Of a stretch of DNA of 64,000 nucleotides, positions 25,828 to 33,560 are shown one piece after another; the stretch's first letter is position 1, and every line of letters begins with the position of its first letter. Both the position numbers and the translations under genes were made by a program. The DNA is from Pelomonas sp. Root1444 (lineage in GTDB: Bacteria; Pseudomonadota; Gammaproteobacteria; Burkholderiales; Burkholderiaceae_C). The stretch is taken from the NCBI RefSeq assembly GCF_001426885.1, contig NZ_LMFP01000001.1, forward strand, positions 312,834-376,833, in the 5' to 3' direction. The notes under the pieces are model-generated. The model was not told where the DNA came from. It did not search any database and saw nothing but the letters and a program-made list of their open reading frames with translations.

Positions 25828-26526
25828 TCAGGCGTCTTTCTTCGGCATCAAGGACAGGAACTCCCGACGCAGATTCGGGTCCGTCAGGAACGCGCCGCGC
25901 ATGACGCTGTTGGTCATGGCCGCCTCGATGTCCTTCACGCCGCGCCAGTGCATGCAGAAGTGGTCGGCCTCCATGACGACGGCCAGGCCGTCGGGCTTGA
26001 CGCGGGTTTCCAGCTCGTTGGCCAGCATGATGACGGCCTCTTCCTGGATCTGCGGGCGGCTCATGATCCAGTCGGTCAGGCGCACGTACTTGGACAGCCC
26101 GATGAGGTTGGAGTGCTCGTTGGGCATGATGCCTATCCACACCTTGCCGATGATGGGGCAGAGGTGGTGCGAGCAGGCGCTGCGCACGGTGATGGGGCCC
26201 ACGATCATCAGCTCGTTCAAGCGGCTGATGTTGGGGAACTCGGTCACCGCCGGTGTCTCGGCGTAGCGGCCGGCAAAGACCTCGCGCACGAACATCTTGG
26301 CCACGCGCTTGGCGGTGTCCTGGGTGTTGTGGTCGCTCTCGGTGTCGATGACCAGGCTCTTCAGCACCTCCTGCATCCTGGCCTGCACCTCGGCTTGCAG
26401 CGCATCGAGCTCGCCGGGCTCGATGAAGGCGGCGATGTTGTCGTTGGCATGGTGGCGGCAGCCGGCCGACACGAGGCGGTAGCGGATGCGTTCGGAGACG
26501 GGCGCGTCGGGGGCGGGGGCGTTCAT
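25828..26526 (-). CDS. folE: GTP cyclohydrolase I
   Basis: Converts GTP to 7,8-dihydroneopterin triphosphate, the common precursor of folate and of queuosine. 232 aa. Zn-binding residues lie in SACSHHLCPIIGK and HFCMHWRGVKD. VRLTDWIMSRPQIQEEAV and the C-terminal RREFLSLM are typical. The N-terminal 40 residues are longer than in E. coli FolE, as often in Burkholderiales. It is divergent from rsmB, 43 bp away. Proximity to queC suggests a shared 7-deazaguanine role, but co-regulation is not visible. Confidence 0.96.
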   Translation of the reverse strand: MNAPAPDAPVSERIRYRLVSAGCRHHANDNIAAFIEPGELDALQAEVQARMQEVLKSLVIDTESDHNTQDTAKRVAKMFVREVFAGRYAETPAVTEFPNISRLNELMIVGPITVRSACSHHLCPIIGKVWIGIMPNEHSNLIGLSKYVRLTDWIMSRPQIQEEAVIMLANELETRVKPDGLAVVMEADHFCMHWRGVKDIEAAMTNSVMRGAFLTDPNLRREFLSLMPKKDA

Positions 26527-26569
26527 GGCGGCGGATTCTCGGCCGAAAGGGCACTTCTACACTGGCGCG

Positions 26570-27901
26570 ATGTCCCAAAGCCCTTCGTCCGGCGCTTCCG
26601 CCCCGCTGCACCGGTTGCTGTCCCAGGCCGCCGATGCCGTGCAGGGCGTGCGCGAGGGCCGCTCCCTCACCGACTTGCTGACCCGCGTGCCCGCCGACCT
26701 GCGGCCCGGCACCCAGGCCCTGGCCTTCATGGCGCTGCGCCGCCTGGGCGGGGCCGAGGCGGCGCGCAAGCAGCTCGCGCCCAAGGCGCCACCGCCGCGG
26801 GTGGATGCGCTGCTGCTGACCGCGCTGGCCCTGCTGTGGCCCGACCCCGAACCGGCCTATGCCGACCACACGCTGGTCGACCAGGCCGTTCACGCGGCCA
26901 AGCTGCGTGCGCCGGCCAGCGCCGCCTTCATCAACGCCGTGCTGCGCCGCTTCCTGCGTGAGCGCGACACGCTGGTGGCCGCCGCCGAGCGCAGCCCCGA
27001 GGGCGCCTTCAACCACCCGGCGTGGTGGATAGAAAAGCTGCGCCTGGACTGGCCGGCGCAATGGCAGGCCATCCTGGCCGCCAACAACCGGCCGCCGCCG
27101 ATGACGTTGCGCGTGCATGCGCAGCGCACCACGGCGGCCGACTACGTCCAGCGCCTCGCCGCCCTCGGCATGGGTGCCCGGCTTTTGGGCGCGCCCACGC
27201 CGCAGGCGGTCGTGCTGGACAAGCCCGCCCCGGTGTCGGCCCTGCCGGGTTTTGCCGAGGGTTGGGTGTCCGTGCAGGACGCCGCCGCCCAGCTGGCCGC
27301 GCCGCTCGTCATCGGCGCGGGTCTGAAGCCCGGCGCCCGCGTGCTGGACGCCTGCGCCGCGCCCGGTGGCAAGACCGCGCACCTGCTGGAACTGCAGCCC
27401 GACCTGCAGCTGACTGCGTTGGACGCCGACGCGCAGCGCCTGACCCGCGTGCAGGACACGCTCAACCGCCTCGGCCAGCACGCGACGCTGAAGGCCGTCG
27501 ACGCCCGCCAGAGCGCCACCTGGTGGGATGGCGCACCCTTCGACGCCATCCTGCTCGACGCGCCCTGCAGCGCCTCGGGCATCGTGCGCCGCCACCCCGA
27601 CGTGCGCTGGCTGCGCCGGCCGGACGACATCGCCGCGCTGGCCCGCATCCAGGCCGAGCTGCTGGACGCCCTGTGGCCGCTGCTGGCGCCCGGCGGCCGG
27701 CTGGTCTACGCGACCTGCTCGGTCTTCCGCGCCGAAGGCCAGGCCCAGCTCGACGCGTTTTTGCAACGCCAGCCCGGCGCGAAGTCCCACGCCGTGCCCG
27801 GGTTCACGGGCCATCTGCTGCCCGTGGCCGAGAATGCCTCCCAAGGAAACGCCGGGCCGCCTCTGGACGGCTTCTTCTACGCCCTGATCACGAAACCCTG
27901 A
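26570..27901 (+). CDS. rsmB: 16S rRNA m5C967 methyltransferase RsmB
   Basis: SAM-dependent methyltransferase modifying C967 of 16S rRNA. 443 aa from ATG 26570. The N-terminal NusB-like helical domain covers about 1-150 (ADHTLVDQAVHAAKLRAPAS, AAFINAVLRRFLRE). The catalytic domain has motif I LDACAAPGGKTAHLLEL, the motif IV cysteine in LDAPCSASGIVRRHPDV, and the motif VI cysteine in LVYATCSVF. It is first of a tight four-gene unit with DUF4390, ntrY and ntrX (gaps of 1, -4 and 6 bp), an arrangement conserved in beta-proteobacteria. Confidence 0.95.
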   Translation: MSQSPSSGASAPLHRLLSQAADAVQGVREGRSLTDLLTRVPADLRPGTQALAFMALRRLGGAEAARKQLAPKAPPPRVDALLLTALALLWPDPEPAYADHTLVDQAVHAAKLRAPASAAFINAVLRRFLRERDTLVAAAERSPEGAFNHPAWWIEKLRLDWPAQWQAILAANNRPPPMTLRVHAQRTTAADYVQRLAALGMGARLLGAPTPQAVVLDKPAPVSALPGFAEGWVSVQDAAAQLAAPLVIGAGLKPGARVLDACAAPGGKTAHLLELQPDLQLTALDADAQRLTRVQDTLNRLGQHATLKAVDARQSATWWDGAPFDAILLDAPCSASGIVRRHPDVRWLRRPDDIAALARIQAELLDALWPLLAPGGRLVYATCSVFRAEGQAQLDAFLQRQPGAKSHAVPGFTGHLLPVAENASQGNAGPPLDGFFYALITKP

Positions 27902-27902
27902 C

Positions 27903-28463
27903 TTGTTCGCCCGCATCGCCATCGCCGCCTTCTTCTCTGCGCTGCTCGCCCTGTTGCCGGGGCTGGCGCGGGCCGATGGCGTCGAGCTGGCCCACCTGGC
28001 CACGCAGCGGGTCGACGACGGGCTGGAGCTGAGCTTCACCGCCCGCTTCGAACTCAGCCGCCCTGCCGAGGACGCGCTGCACAAGGGCGTGCCGCTGTAC
28101 TTCGTCGCCGAGGCCGCCGTGCTGCGCAGCCGCTGGTACTGGCGCGACGCCCGCGTGTCCCGCGTGGAGCGCACCTGGCGCCTGGCCTGGCAATCGCTGA
28201 CCCGCCAGTACCGCGTCTCCAACGGCGGCCTGCACCAGAGCTTCGCGACGCTCGACGAGGCCCTCACCGTGCTGCGCGGCCAGAGCGGCTGGCGCATCGC
28301 CGAGCCCAAGGACCTCGACGACGGTGGCGGCTACTACCTCGAGTTCAGCTACAAGCTCGACGTCAGCCAGCTGCCGCGCCCGATGCAGATCGGCCTGCAA
28401 TCCGGCTTTGCACTCAGCATCGAGCAGAAGCGCAACTTCGCGCCCGACTTCACCCTGAAATGA
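27903..28463 (+). CDS. DUF4390 domain protein
   Basis: 186 aa. The only start compatible with a signal peptide is TTG 27903, one base after the rsmB stop. The signal is hydrophobic IAIAAFFSALLALLPGLARA, cut before DGVEL. The mature domain is beta-rich (LELSFTARFELSRPAEDALH, YFVAEAAVLRSRWYW, YLEFSYKLDVSQLP) and matches the DUF4390 family always found before ntrY in Burkholderiales. It is probably a periplasmic accessory of the NtrY sensor; that is inference from linkage. The ntrY ATG overlaps its stop by 4 bp. Confidence 0.85.
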   Translation: MFARIAIAAFFSALLALLPGLARADGVELAHLATQRVDDGLELSFTARFELSRPAEDALHKGVPLYFVAEAAVLRSRWYWRDARVSRVERTWRLAWQSLTRQYRVSNGGLHQSFATLDEALTVLRGQSGWRIAEPKDLDDGGGYYLEFSYKLDVSQLPRPMQIGLQSGFALSIEQKRNFAPDFTLK

Positions 28464-30733
28464 ACAAGGTCGCGCGCTGGGGCTGGGTCATCACGCTGGT
28501 GACCCTGATCGGCGTGGCCGGCGTGCTCGCCTTCGTGCTGATCGTCGGCACCACCTCCGAGCGCGGCGTCTTCGAGCGCCACTATCACTGGCTCTACTGG
28601 GTCAACGTCGGCGTCGCCGCGGTGCTGACGCTGGTGATCCTGACGGCCGCCGTGCGCCTGGTCGTGCGCGTGCGCCGCGGGCGCTTCGGCAGCCGGTTGC
28701 TGTTCAAGCTGGCGGGCATTTTCGCGCTGGTGGGCGTGGTGCCGGGCTTGATGATCTACGCGGTGTCCTACCAGTTCGTGAACCGCAGCATCGAGACCTG
28801 GTTCGACGTGCGCCTGGCCAGTGCGCTGGAGGCCGGCCTCAACCTCGGCCGCGGCACGCTGGACGCGATGGTGTCCGACCTCGGCAGCCGCACGCGTGAC
28901 GCCGCCGACCAGTTCGCCGACGCCAGCACGCCGCAGCTGCTGGCGCTGGAGCGGCTGCGCGACAAGCTCGGCGCACGCACCGTCGCCCTCGTCGGCGGCA
29001 ATGGCCAGATCCTGCTCGAGAGCGGCGGCGACACCCGCCACCTCACGCCCGACCGGCCCAGCAGCACCTTGCTGCGCCAGGCCCGCGGCGGCGCGCCGGC
29101 CAGCCAGCTCGAAGGCCTGGAGGACGAGGCCGCCGCGCTGCAGGGCGGCGCGCAGATCCGCGCGCTGGCCCTGCTGCCCAACACCGAGCTGCGCCTGGGC
29201 CTGGGCGAGCGCTACCTGATGGTCATACAGCGCGTGCCCGCCAGCATGCTCAGCAACGCGCTGGCCGTGCAGACCGCCAACAGCGAATACCAGCAGCGCT
29301 CGCTGGAACGCGTGGGCCTGCGCCGCATGTACCTCGGCACGCTGACGCTGGTGCTCATCCTGGCCGTCTTCGCGGCGTTGCTGCTGGCCGTCACGCTGGG
29401 CAACCAGCTCGCACGGCCGCTGCTGATGCTGGCCGACGGCATGCGCCATGTCGCGCAGGGCGACCTGTCCGTGCGGCCGGTGCTCGCCACGCGCGACGAG
29501 CTCGGCGGGCTGACGCGGTCCTTCGCCGACATGACCGGCCAGCTCTCCGACGCGCGCGCCCAGGTCTCGCGCACCGTCGTCGAGCTGGACGCCGCCCGCA
29601 CCCACCTGCAGACCATCCTCGACAACCTGACCGCCGGCGTGCTCGTCTTCGACGCCAACGGCCACCTGGAGACCGTCAACCCCGGCGCCACGCGCATCCT
29701 GCGGCTGCCGCTGTCGGCCTACGTCGGCCGCCCGCTGGCCGACGTGCCGGGCCTGGAGCAGTTCGCCGCGTCGCTGGACCAGCGCTTCGAGCAGCACATC
29801 GGTGCCGAGAGCGAACGCGAGCTGTGGCAGGAATCCTTCGAGCTGCAACTCGACCCCAAGCAGGACCCGCTGACGCTGCTGGTGCGCGGCGCGCCGCTGC
29901 CGCAGGCCAACCGGCTGGTCGTGTTCGACGACATCTCCGAGGTCGTGTCGGCCCAGCGCTCGGCCGCCTGGAGCGAGGTCGCGCGCCGCCTCGCGCACGA
30001 GATCAAGAACCCGCTGACGCCCATCCAGCTTTCCGCCGAGCGCCTGCAGCACAAGCTCGAGGCCAAGCTCGAAGGCGCCGACCAGGCCATGCTCGTGCGC
30101 TCGGTGGCGACCATCGTCAACCAGGTGCAGGCCATGAAGCAGCTCGTCAACGAGTTCCGCGACTACGCGCGCCTGCCGTCGGCCCAGCTGCACCCGCTGG
30201 ACCTGAACGCCCTCATCCGTGAGGTGCTCAGCCTCTACGCCGAGCCGCAGGACCGCGGCCGCCTGGTCACCGACCTCACGCCCAACCTGCCGTGCATCAA
30301 GGGCGATGCCAGCCAGCTGCGCCAGGTCATCCACAACCTCGTGCAGAACGCACTGGACGCCGTGCAGGAGCGCGCCGATGGCCGCGTCATCGTGCGCTCA
30401 TCGCTGTCGCTGACGGACGCCGGCGCGCCGCGCTCCGTGCGCCTGCACATCATCGACAACGGCGCCGGCTTTGCCGACAAAGTGCTCAAGCGCGCCTTCG
30501 AGCCCTACGTGACGACCAAGAGCAAAGGCACCGGCCTGGGCCTGGCCGTGGTCAAGAAGATCGCCGACGAACATGGCGCCCGCATCGCCTTGCGCAACCT
30601 GCATGCCGCTTCCGATGCGGGTCCTCCCGCGGAAGGTGCGCCGGAGGGCGCCGTGACGGGCGCGCAAGTTTCGCTATCATTTTCGAATCTGGCAGCTGCC
30701 ACCGAGCCCGGTGCGCAAGGCGCCAAAACCTGA
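28460..30733 (+). CDS. ntrY: NtrY-family sensor histidine kinase
   Basis: 757-aa membrane sensor kinase. Helices lie near 10-32, 45-68 and 80-105, with a periplasmic region to about 290 and a further helix (TLTLVLILAVFAALLLAVTL). Then come a HAMP domain (LARPLLMLADGMRHVAQGDL), a PAS domain (about 390-490), and HisKA with the phospho-acceptor H513 in RRLAHEIKNPLTPIQ. The HATPase_c domain has HNLVQNALDA, DNGAGF and GTGLGLAVVKK. NtrY kinases signal nitrogen or redox state to NtrX; the signal here is unknown. Translationally coupled to DUF4390. Confidence 0.93.
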   Translation: MNKVARWGWVITLVTLIGVAGVLAFVLIVGTTSERGVFERHYHWLYWVNVGVAAVLTLVILTAAVRLVVRVRRGRFGSRLLFKLAGIFALVGVVPGLMIYAVSYQFVNRSIETWFDVRLASALEAGLNLGRGTLDAMVSDLGSRTRDAADQFADASTPQLLALERLRDKLGARTVALVGGNGQILLESGGDTRHLTPDRPSSTLLRQARGGAPASQLEGLEDEAAALQGGAQIRALALLPNTELRLGLGERYLMVIQRVPASMLSNALAVQTANSEYQQRSLERVGLRRMYLGTLTLVLILAVFAALLLAVTLGNQLARPLLMLADGMRHVAQGDLSVRPVLATRDELGGLTRSFADMTGQLSDARAQVSRTVVELDAARTHLQTILDNLTAGVLVFDANGHLETVNPGATRILRLPLSAYVGRPLADVPGLEQFAASLDQRFEQHIGAESERELWQESFELQLDPKQDPLTLLVRGAPLPQANRLVVFDDISEVVSAQRSAAWSEVARRLAHEIKNPLTPIQLSAERLQHKLEAKLEGADQAMLVRSVATIVNQVQAMKQLVNEFRDYARLPSAQLHPLDLNALIREVLSLYAEPQDRGRLVTDLTPNLPCIKGDASQLRQVIHNLVQNALDAVQERADGRVIVRSSLSLTDAGAPRSVRLHIIDNGAGFADKVLKRAFEPYVTTKSKGTGLGLAVVKKIADEHGARIALRNLHAASDAGPPAEGAPEGAVTGAQVSLSFSNLAAATEPGAQGAKT

Positions 30734-30739
30734 GGATTC

Positions 30740-31450
30740 ATGGCCACCATTCTTGTTGTCGACGACGAACTGGGCATCCGCGCCCTGTTGTCCGAAATCC
30801 TCAGCGACGAGGGGCACACCATCGAGCTGGCCGAGAACGCCGCCCAGGCGCGCGCGGCGCGCGAACGCTCGCGCCCCGACCTCGTGCTGCTCGACATCTG
30901 GATGCCCGACGTCGACGGCGTCACGCTGCTCAAGGAATGGGGCGGTGCGGGCCTGCTGACCATGCCGGTCATCATGATGAGCGGCCACGGCACCATCGAC
31001 ACGGCGGTCGAGGCCACCAAGTTCGGCGCCATCGCCTTCCTCGAAAAGCCCATCACGCTGCAGAAGCTGCTGCGCGCCGTCGAGCAGGCATTGGTCAAGA
31101 CCGCCCCGCCGCGCCCCGCGCCCGCCGCCGTCGGCCTGCCCAGCTACACCCGCCCCGACCCCACCAGCCTCGGCCTGCCGGTGGCGACCGGCCATGGCGT
31201 CAGCCTCGTCAATCACTTGCCGAGCAGCAGCAATGCGCTCGCGTCGGAGCAGAGCTTCGAACTCGACCGCCCGCTGCGCGAGGCACGCGACGCTTTCGAG
31301 AAGAGCTACTTCGAGTTCCACCTCGCCAAGGAAAACGGCTCCATGACCCGCGTCGCCGAAAAGACCGGCCTGGAGCGCACGCACCTGTATCGCAAGCTCA
31401 AGCAGCTGGGCGTGGACCTGACCCGCAACAAGCGTGGCAGCGGCGCCTGA
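30740..31450 (+). CDS. NtrX-like response regulator without the AAA+ domain
   Basis: 236 aa. Receiver domain (1-120) with acidic pocket VVDDE, phospho-acceptor D52 in LLDIWMP and K103 in FLEKPI. A Pro/Ser-rich linker (about 121-170) follows, then a short helical region and a C-terminal Fis-type helix-turn-helix (MTRVAEKTGLERTHLYRKLK). Classical NtrX has a sigma-54 AAA+ ATPase of about 240 residues between receiver and HTH; here it is absent, with no trace of Walker A or GAFTGA. It should therefore bind DNA without activating sigma-54. Six bases after ntrY. Confidence 0.9.
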   Translation: MATILVVDDELGIRALLSEILSDEGHTIELAENAAQARAARERSRPDLVLLDIWMPDVDGVTLLKEWGGAGLLTMPVIMMSGHGTIDTAVEATKFGAIAFLEKPITLQKLLRAVEQALVKTAPPRPAPAAVGLPSYTRPDPTSLGLPVATGHGVSLVNHLPSSSNALASEQSFELDRPLREARDAFEKSYFEFHLAKENGSMTRVAEKTGLERTHLYRKLKQLGVDLTRNKRGSGA

Positions 31451-31531
31451 GCTGGTCAAAGCTGCGCAGCTTGTGCTACAGTCGCGGACTTCGCTGAGCG
31501 GCCACCGGTCGTTTCGGTGGAACCAAACAAA

Positions 31532-31607
31532 GGCCTGGTAGCTCAGTTGGTAGAGCAGCGGATTGAAAATCCGCGTGTCGGTGGTTCGATTCCGCCCCAG
31601 GCCACCA
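31532..31607 (+). tRNA. tRNA-Phe (GAA)
   Basis: 76-nt cloverleaf. Acceptor GGCCTGG / CCAGGCC, D arm GCTCAGTTGGTAGAGC, anticodon stem CGGAT-TGAAAAT-CCG with anticodon GAA, T arm GGTTCGATTC, encoded CCA at 31605-31607. A TACAGT hexamer at 31477-31482 could be its -10 box. A truncated phage-type integrase follows 170 bp downstream. Confidence 0.97.
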
Positions 31608-31779
31608 TCGCTTCATCCCGGACGATCCCAAGAATGCTAAAAAGCCCTTGTTCATCAAGGACTTAGCCTTAAAAAGGCGGCTCAGGAAGTCCCGGAGAAT
31701 CCAACTAAGTCTCGTCGTTGCGTGTACCCACCGGTGTACCCCAGACTGCTTTTCAACCGCAGTCGATTTTGGGTACACC

Positions 31780-31893
31780 ATGGGCCAACTTAACGAGCTC
31801 CTGATCAAGGCGGCACAGCCGCGCAACACCGAATACCTGCTCGCCGATGGCGAGGGCCTGTACCTCCGAGTACGGCTGACGGCCAAGGTATGG
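31780..31893 (+). pseudogene. Truncated phage/island integrase N terminus
   Basis: From ATG 31780 the reading is MGQLNELLIKAAQPRNTEYL then LADGEGLYLRVR. This is the first 35-40 residues of a P4-type (DUF4102) tyrosine integrase, with the characteristic D-G-x-G-L-x-L-R-V strand. Similarity ends near 31890; the frame continues to 32064 as unrelated low-complexity sequence. It sits directly downstream of tRNA-Phe, the usual target for such integrases, so it marks a lost island. No second tRNA-end duplication is visible in this window. Confidence 0.65.
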
Positions 31894-32103
31894 GTGGGAG
31901 GCAATTTCTCGAACCACGGTCCAAAGGACGGTTGTCGCCTCCGGATGCCAGTCCGCGGGTGGCTACGTTGGGGTGACGTCCAAGTCTGTTGGCGGGAACG
32001 TCTTTGGCCCACTTTTGGCCCACCTCAAGTCCGTTGCACGGTTCGCGCGGGGGCCGCCAAATAGAAAAGGCCATGCATGTCAGGGACTTGCATGGCCTAA
32101 GTC
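31894..32103. other. Non-coding remainder downstream of the integrase relic
   Basis: No gene visible. It contains GGCCCACTTTTGGCCCACC at about 32006-32024, a short direct repeat of the type found at the ends of integrase genes near tRNA targets. It ends at the tRNA-Arg. Confidence 0.4.
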
Positions 32104-32179
32104 TGGCGCGCCCGGTTGGGATCGAACCAACAACCCCTGCCTTCGGAGGGCAGTACTCTATCCATTGAGCTACGGGCGC
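32104..32179 (-). tRNA. tRNA-Arg (CCG)
   Basis: Minus-strand cloverleaf: acceptor GCGCCCG / CGGGCGC, D arm GCTCAATGGATAGAGT, anticodon loop CTCCGAA with anticodon CCG, T arm GGTTCGATCCC, encoded CCA. A TAGAAT -10 box lies just upstream (complement of 32190-32195). Confidence 0.95.
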
Positions 32180-32189
32180 GAAGCCGCAG

Positions 32190-32195
32190 ATTCTA
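32190..32195 (-). promoter_or_regulatory. -10 box of the tRNA-Arg promoter
   Basis: Reads TAGAAT on the minus strand, 11 bases upstream of the tRNA 5' end. No strong -35 hexamer is apparent. Confidence 0.4.
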
Positions 32196-32237
32196 ACAGC
32201 GGGCTTCTACCGCCCGGGGCAGGTGATGGCGCCCGCC

Positions 32238-32243
32238 TATAAT
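32238..32243 (+). promoter_or_regulatory. -10 box upstream of the cytochrome c gene
   Basis: A perfect TATAAT, 77 bases before the cytochrome ATG and divergent from the tRNA-Arg promoter. The -35 region is GC-rich and not consensus. Confidence 0.4.
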
Positions 32244-32319
32244 TCGACGGTTTTTCGTGTCGCGCGCTGCAACGGCACGCGAGAGCCCAGAAGACCGACA
32301 GGATCGACAAGAGGAATCC

Positions 32320-32859
32320 ATGAGCGCCAGCCACGATCACCACCAGGACGATGCCCATACAGGGCCGATCAAGACCCCGAAGCAGTTGGCATGGGCCGTG
32401 CTGTTTTCCTTCGTGGTGCCGGTGATCGTCATCATCCTGCTGGCCAACTACGTGACCACCGCGAGCAAGCCCGCCGCCGGGACTGAGGCGCTGGAGGCCC
32501 AGGCGGTCGCCGCGCGCATCGCGCCGGTCGGCCATGTCGAGGTGAAGGACGCCAACGATGCCGCTGCGATGAAGAGCGGCGAGCAGGTCTTCCAGGCACA
32601 GTGCGCCGCCTGCCACGCCACCGGCGCCGCCGGCGCACCCAAGCTGGGCGATGCCGCCGCCTGGGGCCCCCGCGTCAAGAGCGGTGTCGAGGCGCTGCTG
32701 ACCTCGGCGCTGAAGGGCAAGGGCAACATGGGCCCGCAAGGCGGCGGCGATTTCAGCGACTTCGAGATCCACCGCGCCGTGGTCTACATGGCCAATGCCG
32801 GTGGCGCCAAGTTCGACGAGCCCAAGATGCCGGCTCCAGCCGCCTCGGCCGCGAATTGA
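32320..32859 (+). CDS. Membrane-anchored c-type cytochrome (c5 family)
   Basis: 179 aa, ATG 32320 with GAGGA upstream. A His/Asp-rich cytoplasmic N terminus precedes one transmembrane anchor (AWAVLFSFVVPVIVIILLAN, about 25-45). The periplasmic class I cytochrome has haem-binding CAACH (QAQCAACHATGAAGAPKLGD) and a distal methionine in KGNMGPQGGGDFSDFEI. The C-terminal tail is Ala/Pro-rich. Class c5/c555-type proteins shuttle electrons to terminal oxidases or other reductases; the partner is not identifiable here. Followed by a hairpin terminator. Confidence 0.92.
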   Translation: MSASHDHHQDDAHTGPIKTPKQLAWAVLFSFVVPVIVIILLANYVTTASKPAAGTEALEAQAVAARIAPVGHVEVKDANDAAAMKSGEQVFQAQCAACHATGAAGAPKLGDAAAWGPRVKSGVEALLTSALKGKGNMGPQGGGDFSDFEIHRAVVYMANAGGAKFDEPKMPAPAASAAN

Positions 32860-32877
32860 GCCTTTCGCGCCCTGCCG

Positions 32878-32906
32878 GAAGCCCGCCCTTGGCGGGCTTC
32901 GTCATT
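32878..32906 (+). terminator. Hairpin terminator after the cytochrome gene
   Basis: Stem GAAGCCCGCC (32878-32887) pairs with GGCGGGCTTC (32891-32900), with a 3-base loop, then GTCATTT. The T-run is weak. Confidence 0.7.
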
Positions 32907-32910
32907 TCTG

Positions 32911-33035
32911 CGCGGCCCGGCTGCGCGCCCCCGCAGGCGATGTGCTCGCGGCTTCATGCCGCGGGCATCGCCGTCCCCGCGGGGACCGGTCAGATGTGCC
33001 CCATTCAGCGAGGCGCGGCTGGACGAGGGGCTTCA
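32911..33035 (-). repeat. Stop-codon-associated repeat, copy B
   Basis: Minus-strand reading starts at the TGA of the neighbouring gene: TGAAGCCCCTCGTCCAGCCG, then CGCTGAATGGGG, GGTCCCCGCGGGGACGGCG, hairpin TGCCCGCGGC / GCCGCGAGCA, CACATCGCC. It is the cleanest copy of the central hairpin. Confidence 0.75.
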
Positions 33036-33548
33036 GGCGTGCGGCCGGCGCTGAAAGCGGTAGAGGGCCGGCAGCTTGGCGGCCAGGCAGTCCTGCGGCG
33101 CCCAGCGGCCGGCCTCGACGGCCTCGGCGGCCAGGCCCATGTCCTGGGTGTGCACCAGGCCGAAGCCTAGGTCGGCAAGCAGGTACAGATGGCCGGTCTC
33201 GTCCAGCCAGACCGACTCGACCCGCACATCGCGGCCGGTGTGGCTCTGCACTCGGCCGTCGGGCTGCAGGCGCCAGACCCAGGGTGTGCATTCCAGCTCC
33301 ACGTAGACGCGCTGCGGGCCGTTCTGGAAGAACCAGGCGCCGCGTTCATCGCTGTCATAGTTGCGGCCGATGAAGGACAGCAGCTTGTCGTGGTCGATGC
33401 GGCTGCCCTTCACCCGCGGGAAGGGGCCGGCCTGCTGGATGCGCTCGTCGCGCATGTACCAGTCGCCGCGCGCGTCCAGTGCCAGCCAGCCGTAGCAGTG
33501 GGGAACGTTGGGCCACTTCTTCAGCGCGGCCTGGACGATGTCATCCAT
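33033..33548 (-). CDS. Conserved DUF protein of unknown function (171 aa)
   Basis: Starts MDDIVQAALKKWPNVPHCYG and contains WLALDARGDWYMRDERIQ, WFFQNGPQRVYVELECTPWV and GHLYLLADLGFGLVHTQD. The family is conserved in Burkholderiales next to the YheT hydrolase; it is soluble, beta-rich and aromatic-rich, and I cannot name its function. It is the last gene of the ilvE-led minus-strand operon (12 bp after the hydrolase). Its TGA is the start of repeat copy B. Confidence 0.75.
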   Translation of the reverse strand: MDDIVQAALKKWPNVPHCYGWLALDARGDWYMRDERIQQAGPFPRVKGSRIDHDKLLSFIGRNYDSDERGAWFFQNGPQRVYVELECTPWVWRLQPDGRVQSHTGRDVRVESVWLDETGHLYLLADLGFGLVHTQDMGLAAEAVEAGRWAPQDCLAAKLPALYRFQRRPHA

Positions 33549-33560
33549 CGGGTGCGTCCT

